Positions 1 through 11,641 of a stretch of 64,000 nucleotides of DNA are shown here, one piece after another (within the stretch, counting starts at the first letter, position 1; the number at the start of each line of letters is the position of its first letter). This DNA is from Cryptomeria japonica. Lineage: Eukaryota > Streptophyta > Pinopsida > Cupressales > Cupressaceae. The translations under genes and the position numbers were made by a program. Under the pieces are notes generated by a model. The model was not told the DNA's origin. It worked only from the letters and a program-made list of their open reading frames with translations, and searched no databases. The stretch lies in NCBI RefSeq assembly GCF_030272615.1, contig NC_081410.1, positions 124,836,640-124,900,639 of the forward strand, given 5' to 3'.

Positions 1-1
1 C

Positions 2-1542
2 CTTCTCATTATGCAAAGAATGGGCTATGATGGTCAGAGTGCTTTGGGACCTTGCAAGCAAGGATGACATGACTTGCTGCAGCCAGAATTTAAGCCTAAA
101 GATAACACTGGATTAGGCTTTAAAAAGGAGATTCTTCCTAAGCTCATATTCAAAGGGAAACCCAACAAACCTCTATATCAGCCTAATACTCTAAAGAGGT
201 CACCTTTGATTATATCAGCAACACCAACTGCCCCAATAAGGCTGAGAATCCCAATAATACCATCCACAACACCAAACATCCCACCAATCAAACCAACAAC
301 CCCATCAACAGCAGCAGCTGCATCAGCATCACCACTAGCAATATCAGAACCCCCAACAGTATCAACAACACCAACAATTCCACTAGAAGCAGTACATTCA
401 ACAATGTCAATACTCCCGGTATCAGATTCACTGATCCCAATAATCCTTCCTGCAACACCAACCATTCCGTCTCCCAAGGTACATCAACCGATCACACCTG
501 CAGTATTTAACTCAAAGGATATCCTGATATGGTATAGTAATCGGATACTGGAAAGAGACTCAGAGACTGACTCACATGAGTGGGAATTTGATTCATTACA
601 TCTCAATACTGCAAATGAGGAAGACACATCACCACCTCCACCTCACAAAGAAATCCTTGTTTATGGAGAAGCGCAGATTAAAACCTCTTGGGTTCCTAAA
701 CTAGAAACACCTTCCACAGACCCTATGTCACATCCTACGCCCAATTCTAATAGGGAGAGTACCATCAATGACCTTCACCACAACTTCTTAACCCTCATTG
801 ACACATCTTATGAACTTAACCTGATCGATGAGGTAATGCCCATTATCCATCCTGAACTCATCGAGTGGAACCAACCTAATCCCCCATGCCTTGACCATTT
901 CCAAAATGATGAAGCGATCATGGACTTTTTGGAACTACGGGATAACATACCAAGCAGGGATCACAAAGCTAGATTTTACATTGAACTTAATAGTGCAACA
1001 TACTTTGGGGTGGATGCCAAACCTTTCAGCTGCAAAAATATAACAATAAAACATGGATCTTCTAGTGAAAACCACACTGTGGCACTATTTGATCCCAAAA
1101 AAGTAAAAGGAAAGAGTGTATCCAATGGTGAAAACCTCTCTGAGGTGCCTACAGATGAAAGGTTCGACATTCTCCCCTCTAATACAAATCAGGAATGATC
1201 AACAATCGTTATTCAGGAAACAAAAGAATTCAATGTGGGGACCCGTGAGACTCCTCACCACATACATTTGGCATCTCTTTTAACTCCAGAGGACCAACCT
1301 AAGTTTGTAGAATTCTTCTAGAAGCCTCAGATCAACTTTGCATGGTCATATGCCGATATGTTTGGTCTTGATCCTGATTTGGTCATGCATCACCTCACCA
1401 TAGCAGAAGGAGCTAAGCGTGTCAAACAGAAGCTTCACAAGATGCACCCCCAGATTGTGGTACTAGTCAAAGCAGAACATAAGAAACTCCTGGATGTTGG
1501 TTTATTAGACCAATTGATTATGCAGATTGGATATCCAACATT
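2..1542 (+). pseudogene. Tat polyprotein segment: G-patch-like motif and linker before RT
   Basis: Frame 2 is open from the window edge, with a TGA at 65-67, another at 1196-1198 and a TAG near 1319. The first residues (MGYDGQSALGPC, then GLGFKK about 30 residues later) resemble the glycine-rich G-patch-like motif often found between protease and RT in plant Ty3 polyproteins. Residues from about 200 to 480 are low-complexity, rich in Pro, Thr, Ile and Ala. The last part (FAWSYADMFGLDPDLVMHHL) is the conserved stretch just before RT. No catalytic residues lie here. The polyprotein would start outside the window, so the apparent start at 74 is not real. Confidence 0.7.
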
Positions 1543-2243
1543 GTGCCTGTCGGCAAACCAAATGGGGGCATCTGTATCTGTACTGACTTCAGAGATCTAA
1601 ATAAGGCATGTCCTAAAGATGACTCCCCCCTACCAAACATTGACATGATCATAGACCTAACAGCAAGACATGCCATGCTCTCTCTCATGGATGGCTTTTC
1701 CAGATACAATCAGATAAAGATCGCACCAGAGGATCAACATAAGATGACCTTCACATATCCATGGGTAACATACTGCTGGAATGTAATGCCTTTTGGTCTA
1801 AAGAATGCAGGAGTGACCTATCAAAGAGAAATGACCACCATCTTTCATGATATGATGCATACCATAATGGAAGATTATGTTGATGACTTATTAGCAAAAT
1901 CATTAACAAGAGAAGCTCATCTAGAAATATTAGAGAAAATCTTTGACAGACTGGAACAATATCATGTTCGACTCAACCCCAAAAAAGTGTCTTTGGAGTA
2001 ACCTCGGGGAAAATTCTAGGATACATTGTCTCAAGAAAAGGCATTGAGGTCGATCCTACAAAGGTCAAAGCAATCATGGACATGCCACCTCTGTGGAACA
2101 TCAGTCAGCTAAGGACGTTACAAGGGCAAATACAATCTATCTGAAGATTCATTGGACAACTAGCAGATAAGTGTCACCCCTTTACACACCTGTTCCACAA
2201 AAACATCCGCTTTCAATGGGATACCAAATGCCAGCAAGCATTC
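1543..2243 (+). pseudogene. Tat reverse transcriptase domain (decayed)
   Basis: Encodes the RT palm and fingers: VPVGKPNGGICICTDFRDLN, then LMDGFSRYNQI carrying the first catalytic Asp, PFGLKNAGVTYQ, and the active-site box YVDDLLAKS. Plant Tat elements share these motifs. Frame 1 runs to 2001, then a frameshift near 1985 moves the reading to frame 3 (GKILGYIVSRKGIEVDP). A TGA near 2143 and a TAG near 2245 sit where Arg and Gln codons are expected. A frameshift near 1540 separates it from the upstream linker. The catalytic residues are intact, but the gene cannot be read through. Confidence 0.9.
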
Positions 2244-2246
2244 TAG

Positions 2247-2700
2247 ATGCTTAAAGACTATCTCATGAATACACCATTGTTGATCCCACCTGATCCAAGT
2301 AAACCTCTATTACTCTATATTTCAGCAACAAATACAGCATTAGGAGTGCTACTAGCTCAATATAATGTAGAAGGGAAAGAGTGTACTCTTTACTACATCT
2401 CTCGCACACTAGTTGGCTATGAACTCAATTACACACCTATTGAATGAGCTTGCCTAGCAGTAATCTTGGCAGCCACTAAACTGAGGCACTACTTGCTAAC
2501 ACATAAAGTACAACTCATTGCAAAGATCAATCCACTAAAGTACTTACTCAGCAAAGAAGCATTGACTGGCTGCTTGGCCAAATGGGTGATGATTCTAAGT
2601 CAATTTGACATCGAGTATGTGGACCATAAGGCTATCAAGGGTCAAGTTATTGCAGATCAGTTGGCTGATGTACCACTCCTAGGCGATCATCCTCTCATTT
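2247..2700 (+). pseudogene. Tat RNase H domain 1 (decayed)
   Basis: Follows RT in the same frame. It reads LLLYISATNTALGVLLAQ, SRTLVGYELNYTPIE, then ACLAVILAATKLRHYL and IKGQVIADQLAD. This is the normal Ty3 RNase H that removes RNA from the RNA-DNA hybrid. The first catalytic Asp of the usual D-A-S motif is replaced (ISATNTA). A TGA near 2446 sits where Arg is expected in the family motif IERACLA. The domain is a relic. Confidence 0.8.
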
Positions 2701-2730
2701 CCAATTTTCTAGATGAAGAGATATTCATGA

Positions 2731-3104
2731 TCACTTCAGCACCACCATGGAAACTATACTTTGATGGTTCATACACTAGGCATGGCTCGGGGGCAAGCAT
2801 TTTGTTTATCACACCTCAATGTGACAACATCCTAAAGTCTTATAGGCTCATATTTCCATGCATAAACAACATAGCAGAATATGAGGCCTTGATCACAAGA
2901 CTCAGACTAGCCATACAATGGAAATTGAAAGAGTTACAGATATATGGCAACTCCCAATTGGTCATCTGACAAGTAACCGATGAATATCAAACCAAGGATG
3001 ACAAACTCATGCTATACAAGACAATGGTGGATAGTTTAAAGGCATCATTTACTACTATCACCTTTGAGCAGATACCCAGAGATTAGAATCGAGTTGTTGA
3101 TGCT
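2731..3104 (+). pseudogene. Tat second (archaeal-type) RNase H domain, decayed
   Basis: The stretch LYFDGSYTRHGSGASILF, IAEYEALITRLRLA, QIYGNSQLVI and NRVVDAMATIASLL matches the archaeal-type RNase H that plant Tat elements carry after their ordinary RNase H. The Asp of FDGS, the Glu of EYEAL and the last Asp of VVDAMA are present. The third acid, normally YGDSQLV, is Asn here, a change consistent with C-to-T on the opposite strand. A TGA at about 2967 and a TAG near 3085 break the frame. This domain is the main reason for the Tat assignment. Confidence 0.85.
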
Positions 3105-4487
3105 ATGGCTACCATAGCATCTCTCCTAGATCTTCCACAAAATTTAACACACTACAAGTTCTTGGTGGAACAACTTTGGATTCCCCCTTATGATATCCTC
3201 GAATCTAAGATGATATATCGCCTTGTCAGTTCTGAATCCCCATGGTATGGTGAGTTCTACACCTATCTACATGATCACACACTTCCTCCTAACCAATCGA
3301 ATAACCAACGTAAAACTTTCATTCGCCAAACTGCTCGATATACCATCATTGCTCAAACCCTATACCGACGCAGTCTTGATGATACTCTCCTTTGATGTCT
3401 AGAACAGGATGAGAAAACAAAGGCCTTGGAAGAGGTACATGAAGTAATTTGTGGGAATCACTCAAGTGGTCCTTCCTTAGCAAAGAAGATCATGCGCGTT
3501 GGATACTATTGGTCATCCATGGAAAAAGACTCCTACTATTTTGTCAGAAAATGCAAGAAGTGCCAAGTTCACGAAGACCTGGTACATGCACCAGCACAGG
3601 AATTGCAACCAATCACAACACCATGGCCCTTTTGTCAATGGGGACTTGACCTTGTGGGTAAAATTCATCCATCTTCATCCAGCGGCCACAAATTCATTAT
3701 TACCATCACCGAATACTTCACAAAGTGGATCGAAGTTGTTCCACTTACCCAAGTCACCAGCAAGAAGATCGCCTCATTCATCCTTAATTACATCATCTTT
3801 CAGTATGGTGTACCCATGTCCATCATCATAGATAACGGTCTTCCTTTCAAAAATCAAGATTTTCGTGAGCTCTATGAGAAGTTTCACATCCAACACCGCT
3901 TTTCCACTCCTTATTACCCACAAGGCAATGGTCAAGCTGAAGCATCGAATAAGAACATATTGAGAATCCTCAAGAAGACAATCAATGATACTAGTCGTGA
4001 TTGGCATGTTCAATTAAATCCAGCACTATGGGCATATCGAACTAGCATTCAAACCCCTACAGGCACAACTCCCTACTCACTGGTCTATGGCACAGAAGCC
4101 ATCCTTCCTATTGAGGTCGAGATACCATCTCTATGGGTTTCCTTACATAATCTCATAGATGATGAAGCATATAGACTATCATGTCTTCAAGACTTGGAAC
4201 TACATGATGAGAAACAACAAGTTGCATACAATCACCTCAAAGCCTATCACTAGCACATGAGCCGAAGCTATAATCATCAAGTTAGACCTCGTATATTTGA
4301 GGCAGGTGATCTTGTTCTTCAAGAGAATCCTCATAACCAACCCAATAGAGAACATCAAGGAAAGTTTGAATCAAACTGGCTCGGTCCATATGCAATCACT
4401 ACTATATTCGGGTCTGGGGCATATCAGTTGGCTACTTTAGAAGGAGAACCACTAGTAGATCCAATCAACAACATGCACCTCAAATGA
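3105..4487 (+). pseudogene. Tat integrase (decayed)
   Basis: The N-terminal HHCC zinc finger is visible (EVICGNHSSGPSLAKK, then CKKCQVH). The catalytic core follows with Asp in WGLDLVG, Asp in IIIDNGLPF and Glu in GQAEASNKN, giving the D,D-35-E triad. The core ends with the family motifs AYRTSIQTPTGTTPYSLVYG. The C-terminal domain from about 4257 includes WLGPYAITTIFGSGAYQL. Stops at about 3394 (TGA) and 4253 (TAG) are the only breaks in frame 3. This enzyme would insert the cDNA copy into the genome. No chromodomain is present, as expected for Tat. Confidence 0.9.
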
Positions 4488-6706
4488 TTTCATACATAAG
4501 CTGTACAGAGTATTAGGTTCCAATACATACCAGAAAAACACCAAAAACATTCAGATAAATGTCCTCAAGAAAATACAAAAAAATTAAAATAATAAAGAAA
4601 AAACATGCATCCAAACAGTGAACAACCACTCCGGTGGCACCTTGGGTAAGTGCGATGGTGAAAACCTGGCAAATAGGTGCCACTCGTAAACTCTATGGCT
4701 CCATTGTCTTTCAGATTTGTTGCAATCATATTCATTGCATCCACTCATCCATCAGTGAAAGCCATGGCTTGTTATTGATCTGCAACCAAGAATAGTACTT
4801 CATGCGTCTTGCATCCCGTTTTTTCATAGTCATGTCTAAACTGGGGGCAATGCTCTTAACCTATTGATGGAAGTGGATTATTCATTACTTGTGATTCATT
4901 GCATTCTTCATTCAAAACCATCTCACAAAATACCAAAAACATTCAAAAACACTCATAAAATACCAAAAACATTAAAAAACACTCACAAAATTCAAAAAAC
5001 ATCGAAAAACATCAAAAATAAATCAAAAACATGGCAACACCTTTTGTACATACGCATCCAAGTAGATACCAAATAAACATTTTGAAATACTCCAACAGTG
5101 ACCACTTATCACATCGACCAAACAATCAACATCAACACGCAAACTGTCTTAAACAAGGATGCATCCTTCCTTACCAAAACAAAGACAAGATAACATTTTC
5201 TTTGACAAGAAAATTATGTTTAAGCTATCAAGTACTTGGTCAGTTTGATATGTTAATTATTTATTTATATCAGGTTCCTATGCTACTACAAGATATCCAC
5301 AAGTATTTAGAGTGGCCAGGATGGTTCCTAAGTATCATTTTGTTTGTTTATCTTCTGGGAATTATTCCAATGAAGTTCTGGGGCATGTACTAATGGTGTC
5401 TACATGGGAAGTTCACTAAGCTACATGATCTTATGCAAAATATAGTCATGGATCACTATGGCTTGCTAACTATAATGTATACCTCGACCATATAAGTATG
5501 AACCATTATGGAGGGTCCATATTCTTTATTTAAGTTGCTTGTTTGCAGGTACAAATGCTCCAACCTTGGTTCCTACTGCCTCATCCAAGATTAATACTAC
5601 CCTGCTCAATGATGAAAAATAAAGAACTATGGATCGTAATTCCATCTCATCTATATATATTGCATTTTGTTGCATTCCACCCATCCATACATCCATATAG
5701 TTGCATATCATGCATACATAGTCATAACAATGCATACTCTATTTTACTCATCTTCTTCCATAGGACTCGGTCCTAGGTCCTCCATATCTTCTATCTAACA
5801 CTGAATCCCCCCCTTACCCTCCCTATCTAGGTCATCATCATAAATCCCTTCATCGTATCCCATCAACCCAATCAAGCCACGTTCATCACCATCCATCTCT
5901 AAAAAGAGGGATTGTGTTTCCCATCCTAAGTCATCCTATAAGCCAAGCAAGTTACTCTGTCTGCACAGGTGCATCGAATCACGCACACCTAGACTATCAA
6001 CAGATACTTTGATCAAGTATCTTCAAATCTCAACAGGTAATAGATCATGGAAACCTAGACTACAATAGGCATTTCTTATAATGACCTAGTCTTAACGGGG
6101 CAGCTATGATTCACCACAACCATCCATCACAACACAAACACTATCAATTGATCAACCAATCAAACACAATCCAAACGGACAATTACATCAATTGTCTAAG
6201 TCTCAACGAGTAGTTTGCTTCATATAGCTTGACTTAATTGGAAAATTACATCAATTGTCTAAGTCTCATCAGGTTACTTTGGTTCACTTAGACTTTATCC
6301 TGTCCAAGCGAACAATTGACATCAATTGTCATGCTTTGACTCAATTAGGGCAATTTAACCGATTGCACTAGATTGTCTAACCAATTTGGATCAATTGCAT
6401 AGCATCAATCAAAAGCACACACTACCTTTGCACTATATCTCTTGCATGACTTAAGAGTACTCACTGGCTTGCCCTTTTGTCCATATTCACTCTCAATTTC
6501 TTCTATTCTTTCACCGTTATTGCTAAATTCTTCTATTCTACTTCCCCACCAATTCTCGTTCTTTTTCGAGAGATTGCCCGATTTCTCAAAACATTTCAGC
6601 CCATCTCTCAAGGGGGGCATACCACCCATTAAATTAACGTTATGGGGCATATTTCTTCACACCTATTTTTCTTTCTTTGAAACGATGCGATAAACTGCAC
6701 CGTCTC
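4488..6706 (+). other. Long 3' non-coding stretch of the Tat element
   Basis: About 2.2 kb between the integrase stop and the polypurine tract. Short ORFs occur (one of 120 codons at 5031-5393) but have no recognisable motif. Tat elements often carry a long 3' untranslated region, sometimes with an extra ORF. I see no convincing one here. Near 6180-6360 a phrase of about 55-60 bp containing ACATCAATTGTC recurs three times. Confidence 0.6.
4917..5040. repeat. A-rich short tandem repeat
   Basis: A phrase of about 30 bp made of AAAATACCAAAAACATT and AAAAACACTCA recurs about four times with small changes. It lies in the 3' non-coding stretch of the Tat element. Confidence 0.75.
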
Positions 6707-6719
6707 AAAGAGGGGCAAA
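6707..6719 (+). promoter_or_regulatory. Polypurine tract of the Tat element
   Basis: AAAGAGGGGCAAA lies immediately before the TGTAGTCAC that opens the LTR. This is the expected primer site for plus-strand DNA synthesis. It fixes the LTR start at 6720. Confidence 0.75.
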
Positions 6720-7022
6720 TGTAGTCACATAAAATTGTCCACTTAATTAAATGAATATTTACTATTTATTTGATTAATAAACCATCCATAACCAATTAAT
6801 TAAATTAACATTTAATTAATTCATTCTCAAAACATTCTCCTATTAATTAAATATATTATCCAATTTATTTATGTAGTCACATAAATCTGTCCAGTTTAAT
6901 TAAATGAATATTTGCTATTTATTTGATTAAAAACCCACTAGCCATCAGTTAATTAAATTAATATTTAATTAATCCTTCTTCCAAATATTCTCTTATTAAT
7001 TAAATAAATTATTGAATTTATT
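6720..7022. repeat. Tandem duplication at the LTR start (about 150 bp x2)
   Basis: TGTAGTCACATAAA opens at 6720 and again at about 6873. The AT-rich text that follows is nearly the same in both copies, including repeated TTAATTAAAT motifs. Confidence 0.8.
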
Positions 7023-7860
7023 TTAATTAACTCATTAAAACCAAATTCACAATCAATTAAATGAATAAATCCTATTTATTCAATTTAATTCTCTTTCTTC
7101 TTTTAAATAAATTAAATAAAACATTTATTTAAATCATTAACACCCCCCCCCCCCCACTTGCATTCTCCTAAAAATGCAACTTGCACCTATTTATTGAAAG
7201 AAATGAATTTTATTTTAAATAAAAATCCTATTTTCCCTCAACCACCAAACCCACTTACAATTCTAATCCCCTTCTAGATTCTTCTAAACCCTTCCTAATT
7301 ATCCTAATCCATCCCCTAATTATTGTCACATTCCTAAGCAACTTGAAGCCACTTCTCAAAGACTCCAAAGTCTTTGAAAAGAATTAAATGCTTTATGTAC
7401 CCAACAATCTAACCTCTAAAGTCTTCCAAACCACTAATGGCTCTTACATGACCATTAAAGGCTCTTACATGACCATTTATGGTTAAATCCACTTGCACCC
7501 ATGGTTAGGGACTTTCACCCCTATCTCAACCCTCATGTAACCCATGTGTCTCCTCAATCATTTATTGCTTTGACCATAGTTATCCTCACTAACTCTTGCA
7601 CAAGAGTTTATCCATTGGATAAAAGCATTATTCTTTGAATAATGAATTTATTCACTCAACCCAACCTTAACCTCACCTCCCAAGTTAACCCTCAGGTCAT
7701 GTCAAGCATTTAATGCTTCTTCCCTCTCCTCTCAACCCCTCTCATGTTGACATTTGTCATCTTGGGATTGGGTTGAAAGTCCTCACATGGATTGAATATC
7801 ATTCAATCCTGACCCTTGTTGAGATTACTCAATCTCAACCATCCATTGCTCCATTTCTCC

Positions 7861-7868
7861 TATAAATA
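7861..7868 (+). promoter_or_regulatory. TATA box in Tat LTR copy 1
   Basis: TATAAATA within CCTATAAATAGAGCC is a standard plant TATA box. It is repeated at the same place in the second LTR copy, so it is the likely U3 promoter of the element. Confidence 0.7.
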
Positions 7869-7972
7869 GAGCCTATTTCTTCATAATCCAAATCCTAAAA
7901 ACTTGTATGGATTTACATTATAGCCATTTTTAGAGAGCATTTCAATCATATTCACTCTTTTGTTTTAAAATC

Positions 7973-9235
7973 TGTAAAGCGGAAAATCGCGAGCGAACCC
8001 TAAGTGTTCCCCCCACCACTCCGAGGAGAGGGGAAGGAGGTCACTAGGGTTGACGGTTTTCACTTAGGGGAGACTTTACATTCAAAAGAGGGGTTGAAAC
8101 CCACAAGATCCAATCCCACACAATGCAAGATCGGATTCTAAATGAGTTTCAAGGGTTAAGATAGCAAGGCTACCCTCTTTTGTAAAGAATGTAGATAGAA
8201 TGATCAAGCTAGGAATGCATGAAAAGTGAGAAAGATTCACTTATAAATTGAGATAGGGATATAGGATGAAGCTGCGGACCTGGAATTAGCAGTAAAATGT
8301 CGAGATAGCATAGTCCTGCAAATTTGAGCAAAAGTTGACGGGACGATGGTGCTCGACGTGCACACGGTCCTCCGAAAAATCCGTGAAACGAAGGGGGATC
8401 TGTTCGTCTCTACACAAGGATTCCAGATCTTCAATTTCAGCCGCGTACCTGCAACCTACACATAGAAAAGCGAAGACGATTGGGGGGTTAGGGATTAGGG
8501 GTTTGCCCTTAGGTCAAACCCCAATTTTGGAATTAACCAAGAAATGAGAAATGCTGTAAATGTAAATGTTTGTAATGTAAACAAGTACTGATACCTTGTT
8601 GTAAGAATGTTTGTATTCTTACATGCGAAGGTGTAAATGTTGTTGTATGTTGTATGTTGTAAGTGATCTCCTCTTCAATGGTTGAATCCTTGTCTTGAAT
8701 GCAACACTTAGCCTTGAATGGAGACTTAGAATGATCAATTGCTTGAAGGAATGCTTGAATGCTTGACTGCTTGAATGTTTGAGTATCGCTTCCGCCTTTT
8801 GTACACATATGTCCTTCCTCCTCAAAATGGGAGAGGAAATGTAGTTTATATACTTGTCAATTAGGGTTGATAGACTGATTTTTACGACCTTAGGCCGACC
8901 TAGGAAGGTTATTTTCCAATTTGCAAACATAAAGACCCGAGACCCAAAAGAGACTGGGCCCAAAAATAGGTCCAGGGACCAGGGCACTGGGCGCCATGGT
9001 CCTGGGGGACTAGGGCACTGGGTGCCATGGTCCTGAAGGACCAGGGCGCTGGGCGCCATGGTCCCACCTCCAGGGACAGCGGGGTGCAAGGAGGATCAGG
9101 CCATGGTATTGAAAAATGCAGTTTTTGATGTCATGAACAAGTTTTGGGGTCTCCATTCAGGTTCCGTGTTGCATCGCCATCGTGAAGACCCAAATGCAGT
9201 AGAAATTGCAAGTGTCACAATTTTAGGACGCTACA
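7973..9235 (-). mobile_element. Solo LTR (1263 bp) with 5-bp target duplication
   Basis: Begins TGTAAAGCG and ends CGCTACA. It is flanked on both sides by AAATC (7968-7972 and 9236-9240), a perfect 5-bp target site duplication. The Tat LTR resumes directly after it, so it inserted there and then lost its interior by LTR-LTR recombination. A TATATAAAC box on the minus strand near 8850 suggests minus orientation. Short ORFs inside are not convincing. I do not recognise the family. Confidence 0.88.
8971..9064. repeat. Three-copy 30-bp GC-rich tandem repeat inside the solo LTR
   Basis: The phrase GGGCACTGGGCGCCATGGTC recurs three times about 30 bp apart with few changes. It is much more GC-rich than its surroundings. 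Confidence 0.85.
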
Positions 9236-9617
9236 AAATCAACACTAGCTAATTAGGGAATCTCTTATTTTACTTTTGTTCACATTTGTATAACATTTAC
9301 ATTAATCACCTTTCATCTTGAATCTCCATAAGGCATCCATAGTGAAAATTTTTGCTGAGAGATACACTAATTTGGAACTTGGAGAGGAGAGGAACAAGGG
9401 AGGAGGAGCTACAAGCATGGTAGAAGACATTTGGAGATGTCTTCTTGCATTTATTTTCATAGTTAAAGGCTTTACTCTGTTTTAGTGTCTCTCCTAGTAT
9501 TCTTGATTAGATATGTCTTTGGTTGATTAACACTAACATTTCTCTTGATTTCTTGTGTTTCTTGTGTTATATGACCACATGTTTTAGTCTAACATAACCC
9601 CATTTTGCAGAGCATCA

Positions 9618-10901
9618 ATTTAAATTAATTCATTAAACCAAATTCACAATCAATTAAATGAATAAATCCTATTTATTTTATTTAATCTCCTTTCCTCTTT
9701 TAAATAGATAAATAAAACATTTATTTAAATCATTAAACAAACCCCCCACTTGCATTCTCCTACAAATGCAAGTTGCACATATTTGTTGAAATAAATGACT
9801 TTTATTTTAATAAAAATTCTATTTTCCCTCACCCACCAAACCCACTTGCAATCCTAAATCCCCTTCTAGACTCTTCTAAACACTTTCTAGACTCTTCTAA
9901 TCCCAATCAATTAAGATTAAAACCCTTTAACCATCCCCTTTCCCCAAATTTGAAAGAAAGTCTTTTAAAAAAAAGCAATAAAGGCTTTATCCATTCAACA
10001 AGCTAACTTGTTGAGTTTCCCCAAATTTGGAAGGACTCTTACAAAGTTGTCCCCAAAGTCTTACAAACCATTAATGGTTAACTTACCCTTTTGGGCAAGG
10101 TTGAAGACTTTTTGCCTAACTCAACCTTCATCTTTACCCTTGGTTATTAATTAACGCTTGCACAAGAGTTTACCCCTTGGATAAAAGCTTTATCCAATGG
10201 ATGACTCTAACCCAACCTTAACCTTACCCCCTAGAGTAACCCTCAGGTCATGTCAGGCATTTAATGCTTCTTCCCTCTCCCCTCAACCCATCTCATGTTG
10301 ACATTTGTCATCCTAGAATTGGGTTGAAAGCCCTCACATGGACCTTAAGCCCTTCAATCCTGACCCTTGTTGAGATTACTCAATCTCAACCATCCATTGC
10401 TCCATTTTTCCTATAAATAGAGCCCATTTCTTCATAATCTAGATCCTGAAAACTTGTATCCATCTAGCTTATAGTGAATTTTAGAGAGAATTTAGCATAA
10501 TCACTCACATTTTCATTTTGAGCTAAAATTAATCTTAGTTAGTTACATAATATCTACTTTCTTAGCTTGTTCATGTTTTCATTTTCATTAGCATTTACTT
10601 CATACTCTTGAATCTCCATAAGACATCTAAAAAAGTGCAAAAATCTACTGAGAGCTACACTCATTTGGGAACTTGGAGAGGAGAGGAACAAGGGAGAAGA
10701 AGCTACAATCATGGTGGAAGGCATTTGGAGATGCCTTATTGCATTGCTTAGATTCACTAAGATTTTCTATTTTGTTTGTTGTGTCTCTCTTGATATGCTT
10801 GCTTAGGATAGTGTTTTACTTGTGATTTCTAACACTAAAAATTGTTTTCTTGCTTGTTGTTTGTGTTTGTCATCCTAACAAATCCTTTTTGCAGAACATC
10901 A
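9618..10901 (+). repeat. Second, 5'-truncated Tat LTR copy
   Basis: Matches 7030-7972 followed by 9236-9617 of the first copy. It lacks the first 300 bp or so of the LTR and begins directly after the end of the first copy. It may have arisen by unequal recombination or tandem duplication. Confidence 0.75.
10412..10419 (+). promoter_or_regulatory. TATA box in Tat LTR copy 2
   Basis: TATAAATA in the same context (CCTATAAATAGAGCC) as the box at 7861. Confidence 0.7.
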
Positions 10902-11600
10902 ATTTTATCTATGCCAAAATGACCTCCTAGACCTCCTTGATGCTTTTCTTGAATAATATTTTGTCTCATAGAACGTTGGGGAATGCAAAGAAGGTGTCCT
11001 TTGAACAGAAAACCCTCTTGTATCATATACTCTAAATAAGAAACATGTGTGGTGTTAGAAAAATCAGAGAAAACAACATATATCTTAGCAAAGTCTTTAT
11101 CATCCTTGTAGAGGTCTTTTAACTCATTCAATCCCATGCTTTGCAATTGTATCTCCTGCATAGTCATGAATCTCCTACTTAATGCACCAGCTACCTTGTT
11201 TGTAGTTCCCTTTTTGTGCTTGATAGTGAAGGTGTAGGATTGTAAGTATTCAACCCACTTTAGGTGTCTTTGATTCAATTTATCCTGCCTATTAAGGAAA
11301 CTAAGGGCATGGTTGTTGGTAAAAACTACAAACTCTTTGGGTAGCAAGTAATGATGCCACTTCTTCAATGATTGCACCATGGCATACAAGTCCAAATCAT
11401 ATGTGGAGTATCTTTGCTTGGCTTCATTCAATTTCTCTGAAAAGAATGCTATAGGATGATCTTCTTGACTCAAAATGGCCCCTATTTCCCTTTGGCTAGC
11501 ATTACACTCTACTATAAACAACTGACTGAAATCAAGCAATCTAAGGGTTGGCAGCTCTACTATCTTAGCTTTCAAATATTTAAATCCCTTATTGGCTTCC
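10902..11600 (-). pseudogene. Chromovirus RNase H and integrase N-terminus (decayed)
   Basis: Reads LFIVECNASQREIGAILSQ, AFFSEKLNEAKQRYSTYDLDLYAM, SFLNRQDKLNQRHLKWVEYL and NKVAGALSRR. This is the RNase H and its tether. The usual catalytic acids are altered: CDAS is CNAS, the KELYA Glu is Asp, SDHEAL is NNHAL, and ADALSRR is AGALSRR. Downstream, the first integrase zinc-finger residues (HQGGLGGHFG) are seen before the sequence is cut off. RNase H activity would be lost. Confidence 0.85.
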
Positions 11601-11641
11601 TCTGTCCACTTAAATTAACATCAATCCCTCCTTTAATGGTG

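Larger units (their letters stand above)
1..10901 (+). mobile_element. Tat-lineage Ty3/gypsy retrotransposon, 5' part outside window
   Basis: The order linker, reverse transcriptase, RNase H, second RNase H, integrase, long non-coding stretch, polypurine tract, LTR runs left to right. The dual RNase H and the RT motif DFRDLNKACPKDD are marks of the plant Tat (Ogre/Retand-like) lineage. The gag, protease and 5' LTR lie outside the window. The coding part is broken by about ten stops and at least two frameshifts. Its right end at 10901 directly abuts minus-strand pol sequence of another Ty3 element, so this copy probably inserted into the integrase region of that element. The left flank is not available, so no target duplication can be checked. 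Confidence 0.85.
6720..10901 (+). repeat. Tat LTR region, internally duplicated and interrupted
   Basis: Starts TGTAGTCACATAA after the polypurine tract. One LTR-like copy runs 6720-7972 plus 9236-9617, ending GCAGAGCATCA. A second, 5'-truncated copy runs 9618-10901, ending GCAGAACATCA. Both carry the same C-tract and plant-type TATA box and share long blocks such as the TTTAATGCTTCTTCCCTCTC region. A solo LTR of another element splits the first copy. Confidence 0.75.

Noticed and set aside
178-477. 99-codon minus-strand ORF rich in Gly/Val/Ile
   Set aside because: It is the antisense shadow of the Pro/Thr/Ile-rich linker of the Tat polyprotein.
5031-5393. 120-codon ORF in the Tat 3' region
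   Set aside because: No family motif, part of it overlaps simple repeats, and there is no support for an extra Tat ORF.
9058-9252. ORFs in the solo LTR (8854-9252, 8619-9089)
   Set aside because: They cover the GC-rich tandem repeat and cross the LTR end and target duplication.
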